Assembly (NCBI GenBank): GCA_015063325.1
Contig: SVUK01000002.1
Location: forward strand, 1-39,358
DNA length: 39,358 bases
DNA from: Oscillospiraceae bacterium
GTDB taxonomy: Bacteria > Bacillota > Clostridia > Oscillospirales > CAG-272
Direction of reading: 5' to 3'
Shown: positions 29,185 to 36,147 of the stretch, one piece after another
How the letters are laid out: each line of letters starts with the position of its first letter
Position numbering within the stretch: position 1 is the stretch's first letter
Notes under the pieces: model-generated
What the model was told of the DNA's origin: nothing
The model's database searches: none
The model's input: the letters and a program-made list of their open reading frames with translations, nothing else
Position numbers and translations under genes: made by a program

Positions 29185-30222
29185 ATGATCAAAGTAGCAT
29201 TTTATGATACAAAACCGTATGACAAGCCTTCTTTTGAACATTACGGCGTGATGCACGGCTTACAGTTCCGGTTTTTGGAAGCAAAACTGAACGAGGATAC
29301 CGTGGCTTTGGCGGAAGGGTGCGACGCTGTTTGCGTATTCGTCAACGACAGCGTAACCGAGACCGTCATCGACCGCTTGTATGAATATGGCGTCAAGTTG
29401 ATCGCCCTGCGCTCCGCGGGCTACAACAACGTTGACGTTCGGGCGGCTTTCGGCAAGATTCACGTCGTTCATGTTCCAGCATACTCTCCTTACGCCGTCG
29501 CGGAACACGCCATGGCGCTACTGCTGACCTCGGTTCGCAGGATCCACAAGGCGTACAACCGAACGAGGGATTTCAATTTTTCGCTCAGCGGCTTGACCGG
29601 GTTTGATCTGCACGGCAAGACGGTTGGCGTGATCGGCACCGGGAAGATTGGGCGCATCTTCATTGACATCTGCCGGGGCTTCGGAATGAAGGTGATCGCC
29701 TACGACCCATATCCTGTGCTTGACGGCGGTATTCAATACGTCGCGCTCGATGATCTGTTCGCGCAAAGCGACGTGATATCGCTCCATTGCCCGCTGACCG
29801 ACAGCACGTCCCACACGATCAACGCCGACGCGATTGCAAAAATGAGAAAAGGCGTCGTGATTGTGAACACCTCGCGCGGTGCGCTTATCGACGCGGAAGC
29901 GCTACTTTCCGGCATCAAAGCGCGGAAAATCGGCGCGGCGTGTCTGGATGTTTACGAAGAGGAAGCCGATATATTCTTCGAGGATCGCTCAGGTCATATT
30001 ATGAACGACGACCTTCTCGCGCGGCTAATCTCAATGCCCAACGTCATTGTCACATCTCATCAGGCATTCCTTACGGAAGAGGCACTCTCAAACATCGCCG
30101 AAACGACAGTGAACAATATTCTGTCGTATTTCGACAACGGTGGAATTTGTGAAAATGAACTGTGCTATCGCTGCGGTAACATAGAACATTGTAAAAAAAC
30201 AAGAAAGCAAAAATGCTTTTAA
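29185..30222 (+). CDS. D-2-hydroxyacid dehydrogenase (D-lactate dehydrogenase-like)
   Basis: 345 residues. The NAD loop is TVGVIGTGKIGRIFIDIC (about 146-163). The catalytic set is present: Arg in NTSRGALIDAEAL, Glu in LDVYEEEADIFFED, His in TSHQAFLTEEAL. YNNVDVRAA and YAVAEHAMALLL are typical of D-LDH. The C-terminal tail has four cysteines (CYRCGNIEHCKKTRKQKC), which may bind metal or be a subgroup feature. It could reduce pyruvate to D-lactate as an electron sink. AAAGGAG precedes the ATG. The next gene encodes a ferredoxin. Confidence 0.9.
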   Translation: MIKVAFYDTKPYDKPSFEHYGVMHGLQFRFLEAKLNEDTVALAEGCDAVCVFVNDSVTETVIDRLYEYGVKLIALRSAGYNNVDVRAAFGKIHVVHVPAYSPYAVAEHAMALLLTSVRRIHKAYNRTRDFNFSLSGLTGFDLHGKTVGVIGTGKIGRIFIDICRGFGMKVIAYDPYPVLDGGIQYVALDDLFAQSDVISLHCPLTDSTSHTINADAIAKMRKGVVIVNTSRGALIDAEALLSGIKARKIGAACLDVYEEEADIFFEDRSGHIMNDDLLARLISMPNVIVTSHQAFLTEEALSNIAETTVNNILSYFDNGGICENELCYRCGNIEHCKKTRKQKCF

Positions 30223-30234
30223 GGAGGATCAATT

Positions 30235-30516
30235 ATGAAGTATTATGTAAATGAAGATTGCATCGGTTGCGGGCTGTGTGCCGGGACCTGCCCGGAAGTT
30301 TTCTCTATGAGCGATGATGGTGTTGCCATAGCCATTGAAGCCGAAGTCCCGGAAGAAGCTCTTGAAAGTGCCGCGGAAGCAATGGATAATTGCCCGGTCG
30401 GTGCGATTGAGGAACGCGCCGGGGACAACGCAGACGGTAATGATTGTACAAAAGTCGAATCCTGCGAAAAAAAACGGATTATATCGAACTGCAAAAACTG
30501 CTGGTCGGCGCTCTGA
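30235..30516 (+). CDS. Ferredoxin
   Basis: 93 residues as read, but the recognisable ferredoxin is about 62: CIGCGLCAGTCPEVF at 9-23 and a final CPVGAI with the fourth cysteine, so one [4Fe-4S] cluster. The remaining tail runs across an A8 tract at 30468-30475 and overlaps the next gene by 73 bp in another frame. A -1 shift in the A8 tract would fuse the ferredoxin to the Hcp-like protein. AAGGAGG precedes the ATG. Likely electron carrier for the neighbouring redox enzymes. Confidence 0.88.
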   Translation: MKYYVNEDCIGCGLCAGTCPEVFSMSDDGVAIAIEAEVPEEALESAAEAMDNCPVGAIEERAGDNADGNDCTKVESCEKKRIISNCKNCWSAL

Positions 30517-30986
30517 TTGGTCTTGCCCGCACAACAGACGGCAATACACAGCCGACGGAAGAGACATACAAACTGCTTATCAAAGGGCTGTATTATTCTG
30601 TGAAAAACGTGCCTTTCAATGAGGCAGATATCCGGAATCTGATCGATGAGATTCACGCCGAAAAGGATATGCTTGTCCCGCGCTGTTCGGAGTGCGCCTC
30701 TCCGTGCGGCAGAAACGACGATTTCGATATGAACAAACTGCAAAACGCGGATCCGGAGATTCGCAGTCTGAAAGTCCTGCTGCTTTTCGGGATTCGTGGG
30801 CTAGCAACGCTCATATATAATGCCGGCATCAACGGGGTTTCCGTATGTGTTGCGGATGAACTCTTTGCTAAAGCACTCTTCGCGATCGGCGAAGACTGGG
30901 GAACAAAAGAACTGCAACCGGTTATCTTTGAATTTGCGGAAGTCAGTTCCTCGTGCGTGAAAGCGATCGAGACGGCGACCGAATAA
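30444..30986 (+). CDS. Hcp-like helical-domain protein (hydroxylamine reductase N-terminal type)
   Basis: 180 residues as read from TTG 30444, which has no ribosome site. LQKLLVGALIGLARTTDGN, CSECASPCGRNDDFDM and LLLFGIRGLATLIYNAGI resemble the alpha-helical N-terminal part of hybrid-cluster proteins; the large Hcp catalytic domains are absent. True translation probably begins elsewhere: either by -1 slippage from the ferredoxin at the A8 tract, or as one fused gene broken by a base loss. It ends the cargo operon. A role with NO or hydroxylamine is an inference from the family resemblance. Confidence 0.65.
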   Translation: MYKSRILRKKTDYIELQKLLVGALIGLARTTDGNTQPTEETYKLLIKGLYYSVKNVPFNEADIRNLIDEIHAEKDMLVPRCSECASPCGRNDDFDMNKLQNADPEIRSLKVLLLFGIRGLATLIYNAGINGVSVCVADELFAKALFAIGEDWGTKELQPVIFEFAEVSSSCVKAIETATE

Positions 30987-31083
30987 GCGAGAGAACATCG
31001 GAATAATTGTACGGCAATACTAATAACAAACACACTTACCGCAGAGAGAAATCCCTGCGGTATTATTATTTAAACAAGCCCAC

Positions 31084-31338
31084 TTGACAAATGTAAACTT
31101 TTCGATATTCTCGCTGCCTACCTATTGAGGGGGCTTTTATTTTTTGCCAAAAATGGTTGTAAAAATGGCGTTTTCGCCGGCTACCTATTAGGGGGATATT
31201 TTTCTTGTAAGAAATATTTTCACGGTTTTGACCCCCAAAACGCCATTTTTTCGCCATTTATTATGGAGAGCAAAAAAATTTTTGATTTAGACCGCCACCT
31301 TTTGCCGCTTTTTTGCCCATTTAAGTAGAGGGGGATTT
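31084..31338. repeat. Repeat-rich non-coding region, possible oriT or replication region
   Basis: No gene is seen between 30987 and 31372. CTACCTATTGAGGGGG (31118-31133) and CTACCTATTAGGGGG (31181-31195) are direct repeats, with AGTAGAGGGGG near 31325 as a weaker third. AAAAATGGCGTTTT (31161-31174) is exactly inverted at 31237-31250. A possible promoter TTGACA/TATTCT lies at 31084-31111. Placement just upstream of the mobility genes fits a transfer or replication origin, without proof. Confidence 0.55.
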
Positions 31339-31372
31339 TAACAGCACCAAATCATTCAGAAAGGAGACACCA

Positions 31373-31408
31373 ATGAACCGCCCGAGAGATCATCCCAAAT
31401 GCCTTTGA
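31373..31408 (+). CDS. Possible 11-residue leader peptide
   Basis: ATG at 31373 with a strong AAAGGAGA site reads MNRPRDHPKCL and stops. The stop overlaps a small hairpin CTTTGAT-TGC-ATCAAAG. It lies 40 bp ahead of the DUF6291-like gene and could be a leader peptide or a truncated relic. Confidence 0.35.
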   Translation: MNRPRDHPKCL

Positions 31409-31448
31409 TTGCATCAAAGAAACAAGAAAAATCAAGAAAGGAGAAATT

Positions 31449-32126
31449 ATGGAACAGCCGCAAGCAATCAAACAATTCCCGTTCTACGATTTCTATGCGC
31501 AGATACTTTGCACCTTGAAGGACGAAGAAGCGGGACGACTGACCAAACGAATGTGCGCGTATATGTTCTCGTTCGAGACACTTACAGACATTGAGGATAA
31601 CAAGGAACGCTTCTATTGGGGCAACCTTGTGGATGTCTTGGAAGAGAGTAAGGATGCACTTCAAAATGGCAAAGCACCATCCGGACTCAACCGCAGAATG
31701 AAGCACTTTGCGTTTCAGGAGAACTTTTACGACGCGCTCTGTCTCTTGGATGAAAGGCAAGGCGGGCAGTATGTCAAAGCAATCTGCGATTATATGTTCG
31801 AGGACAAAACACCGACGCTCAAACCGCCGGTGGACTCGTTCTTTGCGCTCGCCAAACGAAAACTGGATCTGTCAAAGATTCGGAAACGGAACGGTCAGCG
31901 CGGCGGTACTGCCAAGCACAAACGAGCGCCCGAACCGCCGCTTGACATGGACGGATTCTTGATCCGACAGCCACAGGTAAAGAACGATATTTACCGTTCA
32001 AGTATGCACCTGACGGAAGGCGTCAACTGGTCGCTGCTCAACGATCGACTGCCGCAATCTGTGTATCGGGACAGTACAAGTTTGTACCAAATCCTGATCC
32101 ATTACCGCGACATCGTCGGTTCATAA
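31449..32126 (+). CDS. Duplicated DUF6291-like protein of the mobile element
   Basis: 225 residues. Two related units are visible: FPFYDFYAQILCTLKDEEAG with LTKRMCAYMF (about 9-40), and FAFQENFYDALCLLDERQGG with YVKAICDYMFED (about 87-120). Each matches the short DUF6291 helical unit found in phage and mobile-element proteins. A basic stretch KRKLDLSKIRKRNGQRGGT follows. The C-terminal 60 residues are not recognised. AAGGAGAAATT precedes the ATG. A role in replication or accessory to mobilization is inferred from position only. Confidence 0.7.
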   Translation: MEQPQAIKQFPFYDFYAQILCTLKDEEAGRLTKRMCAYMFSFETLTDIEDNKERFYWGNLVDVLEESKDALQNGKAPSGLNRRMKHFAFQENFYDALCLLDERQGGQYVKAICDYMFEDKTPTLKPPVDSFFALAKRKLDLSKIRKRNGQRGGTAKHKRAPEPPLDMDGFLIRQPQVKNDIYRSSMHLTEGVNWSLLNDRLPQSVYRDSTSLYQILIHYRDIVGS

Positions 32127-32177
32127 CGACAAGCAAATTGCAAGCAAACGAGACAAAAAAGGAAGCAGGCTAAGGTT

Positions 32178-33626
32178 TTGCAGTTTTACCGCAAAACGCC
32201 TTTCGGAATCAGGATACCCGACTTCCTCTTTTCGTCCACAAAAGAAAGGAGAAAACAGATCGAAAAACAAAGCACGCCCGTCATCTTTGATATTGCTTAC
32301 ACGCCCTACAAACTGCCGAAGAACGCGACGCAAAAAGAATTGGAAACCCACAGGAAAAACCGCGCCTTCTTCGATCTGTCCGGCAAGGACAATCTCTACA
32401 AATATATGACCACCGAAGGCAAGGTTTACGGCAACGAAGCCGCAAAGTTCACGATGCTCCAATATTTGCAGAAGAGCACCGGCGTCTTCAATCAAAACGG
32501 TATGCTCTCAAAGGAAGAAGTGAAGGCAATCAAGAAACGAGCCCAAGACGGAGAGAAAAACCTCTGGCACGGATTTATCTCTTTTAACAAAGAGGATTCC
32601 AAACTCATCGACACACCCGAAAAGTGTATTGATCTCGTCAAGAAAACTTTCAACCAATTCTTCCGCGACGCCGGCTTTGATCCCGAAAATATGGATCTTC
32701 TCTGCGCTCTTCATCTTGACAGACCCGAGCATCTGCACATTCACTACCTGTTTTTCGAGAAGGAACCCAAAATCAAGAACAAACGAGCAAAGGGGTATCT
32801 CTATCGGAAGAAGGGCAAGATTTCCTTCGAGGCAATCGAAAAGATGACCGAACGATTGAACGCGTTTACTTTGAACGATGAACTTGAGGAGAAGAGGTGG
32901 GCGGTACACGATGCTCTATTAAGGAAGAGCCCTGCCTATTCGACAGCCGTGATGAATGACATTGCTCGCGGTATGCTCAAAGACCTTGCCGATAAACTGC
33001 CGCGGGACAAGCCGCTTTGGTATGCCAGTAAAGAGATGATCCCTTACAGGAGTGATATTGATTACGCCGCTCGATGGTTACTCTCTTCCAATCCCGAAGC
33101 CTATGACGCCGATCGAGCCTTCCAGGAAGAACTGAGGCAAAAGAAGATTCGTCTGCAAGACAAAATGGGAGCGTGGTATCGGGAGCGAGTCGATAAGGAA
33201 TTACATATCGTTGAGAACATGGAAGGCTACACCGAGCTCGGCGATGGGATGAAAAATCTTTACACCATCGAAGCCATCGAATGGGACTACAAACGGAGGC
33301 TTGGAAATATCGTTCTCCGGCAGGTTCGGAGGATTCAAAACGAGCGATACGAGCCGAAATATCGTCCCTACAAGGTCAACGACAAAGCCTTGAAACGGAA
33401 TCTTACTATCTCCGCGCGGAAGATCCAACATTTGAATGAAGGATTCTTTGCATCTCTCGGAGAACTCTTCACGCCGCACATTTCCACCTGCCACAACCGC
33501 TTACAAGAAATTGAAAAAGAGATTGAATATGAAAAGAAGCAGGAAGAGGCAAAGGAAAGACAGACGGAAGAAGAGAGAATCCGTCAAGAGGCAATCCGAC
33601 GCGCCAAATATAGTTGGAGCAAATAA
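32178..33626 (+). CDS. MobL-type relaxase
   Basis: 482 residues. The histidine triad of the nickase lies in LHLDRPEHLHIHYLFFEKEP (about 180-199), and KDNLYKYMTT in the first 80 residues fits the N-terminal relaxase fold of the MobL/MobP group. The second half is a long, charged, helical region ending in a coiled coil (KEIEYEKKQEEAKERQTEEE). It should nick oriT and pilot the strand during conjugative mobilization. The start is a TTG at 32178 with AGGAAGCAGG upstream; the exact start is uncertain. 51 bp after the DUF6291-like gene. Confidence 0.82.
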   Translation: MQFYRKTPFGIRIPDFLFSSTKERRKQIEKQSTPVIFDIAYTPYKLPKNATQKELETHRKNRAFFDLSGKDNLYKYMTTEGKVYGNEAAKFTMLQYLQKSTGVFNQNGMLSKEEVKAIKKRAQDGEKNLWHGFISFNKEDSKLIDTPEKCIDLVKKTFNQFFRDAGFDPENMDLLCALHLDRPEHLHIHYLFFEKEPKIKNKRAKGYLYRKKGKISFEAIEKMTERLNAFTLNDELEEKRWAVHDALLRKSPAYSTAVMNDIARGMLKDLADKLPRDKPLWYASKEMIPYRSDIDYAARWLLSSNPEAYDADRAFQEELRQKKIRLQDKMGAWYRERVDKELHIVENMEGYTELGDGMKNLYTIEAIEWDYKRRLGNIVLRQVRRIQNERYEPKYRPYKVNDKALKRNLTISARKIQHLNEGFFASLGELFTPHISTCHNRLQEIEKEIEYEKKQEEAKERQTEEERIRQEAIRRAKYSWSK

Positions 33627-33758
33627 CACCAAGGCGTCTTTCTACAGTTGCAATCTGTTCACGCCCAAAACAGAACAGAAGCAAAAGGCCCAGCGAGCCA
33701 AGTCGCTATGATATGAAAAAACAATCGCATATCTCTATGCTCATTTTTCAATTTCAGC

Positions 33759-33787
33759 TTGACAAACCTTTTCAGGTGTGGTAAAAT
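33759..33787 (+). promoter_or_regulatory. Promoter of the regulator-xis-int genes
   Basis: TTGACA (33759-33764) and TAAAAT (33782-33787) are 17 bp apart. The predicted start is at about 33794, the first base of the operator palindrome. Confidence 0.82.
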
Positions 33788-33793
33788 ATATGT

Positions 33794-33809
33794 GTCGTAT
33801 AAATACGAC
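33794..33809. promoter_or_regulatory. Operator-like palindrome at the transcription start
   Basis: GTCGTATAAATACGAC is a perfect inverted repeat (7-bp arms, 2-bp centre) covering about +1 to +16. The first gene of the transcript encodes a ribbon-helix-helix-like protein, so autorepression is likely. Confidence 0.72.
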
Positions 33810-33834
33810 CGCGCCATCACAGGAGGTTGAGGAA

Positions 33835-34044
33835 ATGAAAGAGCAAAAAGTATCAAAGGACAAGAGATATGAGGATAGACACAAGGAAGAACGAAAAGCA
33901 AAATGTATGATCTGGGGAACAAGTGTCGAAAGACCGCTCGGTGAGGAAATCAATGAATTTCTCAAGCTGACCGGTTTCACCAAAGTCGAACTTATTAAAG
34001 CCGGCTATCAAACTCTTGTAGAGAAATCCTCAAAGAACAAATAA
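33835..34044 (+). CDS. Ribbon-helix-helix-like DNA-binding protein
   Basis: 69 residues. A basic N-terminus is followed by CMIWGTSVERPLGEEINEFL and KLTGFTKVELIKAGYQTLVE, a strand-helix-helix pattern as in Arc/CopG proteins. The start at 33835 is set by AGGAGG 8 nt upstream; an upstream ATG at 33778 lies before the promoter's -10 and is rejected. Its probable operator is at 33794-33809. It may set the balance between integration and excision of the element. Confidence 0.75.
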   Translation: MKEQKVSKDKRYEDRHKEERKAKCMIWGTSVERPLGEEINEFLKLTGFTKVELIKAGYQTLVEKSSKNK

Positions 34045-34116
34045 ACGCTATCGATTTTCCTTGTGGGAACGGGAAAACTAACCGGACTCCCCGCCGTCCA
34101 AGAAAAAGGAATATGA

Positions 34117-34305
34117 TTGTTAAGGAGTATTAAAAAAGCACACGAACTGATAAAAGCACAAGACCCGGAAACCGGGGTCACTCTCTACACGATCCGTCAT
34201 TGGTGTAAAGAGGGGAAAATCAAATATTTGACGGTAGGCAACAAGATTTTGATCGACGTTGAAAGTCTGATGGACTATATCTCAATGAAACCGCAGGTGA
34301 AATAA
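34117..34305 (+). CDS. xis: Excisionase-like HTH protein
   Basis: 62 residues from a TTG at 34117 with AAAAAGG upstream. A MerR-like HTH (TGVTLYTIRHWCKEGKIKYL) and a winged end (VGNKILIDVESLMDYI) match helix-turn-helix_17 excisionases. The stop overlaps the integrase start by one base (TAATG), so the two are coupled. The start codon is not certain. Confidence 0.75.
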   Translation: MLRSIKKAHELIKAQDPETGVTLYTIRHWCKEGKIKYLTVGNKILIDVESLMDYISMKPQVK

Positions 34306-35723
34306 TGGCATATTTTAAGATTGAAACAGATAAAAAAGGCAAACTGAAAGCGCGGATACAGGTCAGCGGCAAGGATGTTGAAACCGGAAAGGCGAAACTC
34401 TTTACCAAGAAGGTTTATAACGATGAGAACTTGACCGAAGCCAAGTTTCGCAAACAGGTGGAAAAGATTTCTCTTGCCTTTGAAGATGAAGTAGAAAGAG
34501 CCTATGCCGATCGGAAAACGCAGATTTGCAACAAAGTTCTGACATTTTCCGAACTTGCGGAAGAATGGGTGCAAACGATCAAAAACAACTTGTCTCATAA
34601 TTACTTTCTGCGGGCAACCGAGGTTGTCCAAAGATTTAACCGCTACTTGACTGAAAAGCATTTGGATCAAAAGCCGATTTCAGACATCACCGTTCGCGAC
34701 GTGCAACTGTACCTCAACTCGTTCTCTTCGGGATACACGAAGCAAATTCCGGTCGCAAGAATGAAAAAAGACTTCCCGCAGGAAGTCAATTTCAGGCAAC
34801 TTGCAAGAGACGGTATCATCAACCGTTGTGCATCTTACGGAATGCGCAGGAAAGGGAACAACATTGAAGAAACGACCGCAAGAAAAATCTGCGACGAGTA
34901 TAAACTCGACTTTGACGAGTATTTTGAAATTGCTTCGGCAAATCATCCGTATTCGCCCGAAACCATCAAGGGACAACGTCGGGTTTTGAGGACCTTGTTC
35001 AATGAAGCGGTGCGCTACGAATGGATCGTCAAGAATCCGGTTTGCGGAACGAAAATCGGAGCCGGAAGCAGTAACACGTCTCTTCGGGAGGTGCCTGAAA
35101 AGGAGGTTTTCTCTCTTGCGGAAGCGCAGGACTTTTTGAAAACGCTCGGCGCCATTCCGGATGATGAGATCTACAAGAGAATGCCTTTGGAGCTGATGCT
35201 TCTCACCGGCATTCGCCAAGGCGAACTATGCGGTCTGCATTGGTCTGACGTGGACTTTGAAAAAGGCTTACTGCATATTCGCAGAAGCCGGCAGGCGGCA
35301 AAGGGCTTTACCTACGAAAAAGATCCGAAGACAAAAACTTCGATCCGGGAAATCCCGATGCCAGAAATGTTGATCCGAGATTTGTGGAAGTATTACGACT
35401 GGTTTGCGGAAGCCGACAAGCGTTTTGCAGACCGGTTGGACGAGTACTATCTAGCGGTCAACGTCTATCGAATGCCAATCTATCCCCATACAGTCGGGCA
35501 TTGGCTGAAAACGTTTGAAGAGAAAAACGGATTTAAGCACGTGACCTGTCACGGACTGCGGCACACTTATTGCAGTCTCTTGCTTTCGCAGAACGTGCCG
35601 ATTCAGACGGTATCCAAGTACATGGGGCACAGTGATTCAACGATCACCCTAAAGGTGTACAGCCATTTCATTCCGGATACGCAGGATCGCGCATTGAGTG
35701 CATTGGAAAAGTTAGCGGTATAA
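34305..35723 (+). CDS. int: Tyrosine recombinase (integrase) of element 1
   Basis: 472 residues. An N-terminal arm/SAM-like region (to about 215) leads to the catalytic domain with Arg in LLTGIRQGELCGL, HGLRH (His-x-x-Arg), HSDSTI and the nucleophile Tyr in LKVYSHF. All catalytic residues are present. Its end is 41 bp from the tRNA-Arg half at 35764, the usual int-next-to-att layout. The middle includes an unusual insert (about 135-215) with a CASYGMRRKGNNIEE stretch. Confidence 0.93.
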   Translation: MAYFKIETDKKGKLKARIQVSGKDVETGKAKLFTKKVYNDENLTEAKFRKQVEKISLAFEDEVERAYADRKTQICNKVLTFSELAEEWVQTIKNNLSHNYFLRATEVVQRFNRYLTEKHLDQKPISDITVRDVQLYLNSFSSGYTKQIPVARMKKDFPQEVNFRQLARDGIINRCASYGMRRKGNNIEETTARKICDEYKLDFDEYFEIASANHPYSPETIKGQRRVLRTLFNEAVRYEWIVKNPVCGTKIGAGSSNTSLREVPEKEVFSLAEAQDFLKTLGAIPDDEIYKRMPLELMLLTGIRQGELCGLHWSDVDFEKGLLHIRRSRQAAKGFTYEKDPKTKTSIREIPMPEMLIRDLWKYYDWFAEADKRFADRLDEYYLAVNVYRMPIYPHTVGHWLKTFEEKNGFKHVTCHGLRHTYCSLLLSQNVPIQTVSKYMGHSDSTITLKVYSHFIPDTQDRALSALEKLAV

Positions 35724-35736
35724 CACAAAAAAGAAG

Positions 35737-35764
35737 GCGGCAGGGAGCAATCCTTGCCGCTTTT
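35737..35764. terminator. Bidirectional terminator of the integrase and the element-borne tRNA half
   Basis: GCGGCAGGGA (35737-35746), loop GCAA, TCCTTGCCGC (35751-35760) and TTTT. On the minus strand a CTTCTTTTTT tract follows. It is a close copy of the terminator at 25848-25876, so the element carries both a tRNA 3' half and its terminator. Confidence 0.85.
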
Positions 35765-35808
35765 GGCACCCACGATTGGATTCGAACCAACGGCCTATCG
35801 CTTAGGAG
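35764..35808 (-). other. 3' half of tRNA-Arg(CCU): right attachment site of element 1
   Basis: On the minus strand: loop CTCCTAA (CCU), GCGAT, variable AGGCC, T-arm GTTGG-TTCGAAT-CCAAT, acceptor CGTGGGT, G, CCA. Beyond 35808 the sequence (AGCCATCGG) cannot form the other strand of the anticodon stem. The T-arm and acceptor differ from the half at 25876-25920, as expected if this copy came with the element. Shared core CGCTTAGGAG at 35799-35808. Confidence 0.83.
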
Positions 35809-36110
35809 AGCCATCGGATAGCGTTAAACTGACGGTAAGTAAGTGCCAAAAACACCGTAATTACAAGGGCTTCGCCATCATTCGCTGTCAGACTTTGAAC
35901 ATCGAAAAACAGCTAAAATCAGGCTTGAACAGGGGTGTTTATTGGCTTCCGATTAGCAGTCTCCCCATAACACGGGTATTGATAAAAAGTTCGAATTCCA
36001 TCGTGGAACATCAAATAAGAACATATAGTGTTATCCCTGTCGCTGTAACTATTATACTCACCAATCCCTTTTTTTCAATGGATTATCCGAAGATTCATAG
36101 AAAAGATACA
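35809..36110. other. Non-coding left end of element 2
   Basis: About 300 bp between the att core and the integrase terminator. No gene is supported: an open frame here starts inside the antisense of the tRNA half. A GTTCGAATTCCATCGTGG stretch near 35988 resembles a tRNA T-arm and acceptor but does not fold as one. Integrase arm sites probably lie here. Confidence 0.55.
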
Positions 36111-36140
36111 AAGACGCCCTCGTTGCCGAGAGCGTCTTTT
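36111..36140 (-). terminator. Terminator of the element 2 integrase
   Basis: AAGACGC-C-CTC pairs with GAG-A-GCGTCTT across a 6-nt loop. It lies just past the integrase stop on its strand. Confidence 0.75.
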
Positions 36141-36147
36141 CGCTTTA

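Larger units (their letters stand above)
25921..35808 (+). mobile_element. Integrative mobilizable element in tRNA-Arg(CCU), about 9.9 kb
   Basis: Bounded by two tRNA-Arg 3' halves with terminators. The right end holds the mobility core: a duplicated-domain DUF6291-like gene, a MobL-type relaxase, a ribbon-helix-helix regulator, an excisionase-like gene and a tyrosine integrase whose stop lies 41 bp from the right site. No type IV secretion genes are seen, so it should need a helper for transfer. The left 5 kb is redox cargo under a Crp/Fnr regulator. The assignment of the cargo to the element rests on the flanking att sites; an older island with a later, shorter element inside cannot be excluded. 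Confidence 0.72.

Noticed and set aside
30155-30222. Cysteine-rich tail of the D-2-hydroxyacid dehydrogenase as a fused domain
   Set aside because: Only about 20 residues, and I recall similar tails in clostridial D-lactate dehydrogenases, so it is noted in the feature but not claimed as novel.
31084-31338. CRISPR array
   Set aside because: Only two imperfect short repeats with one interval, and no cas genes anywhere in the window.
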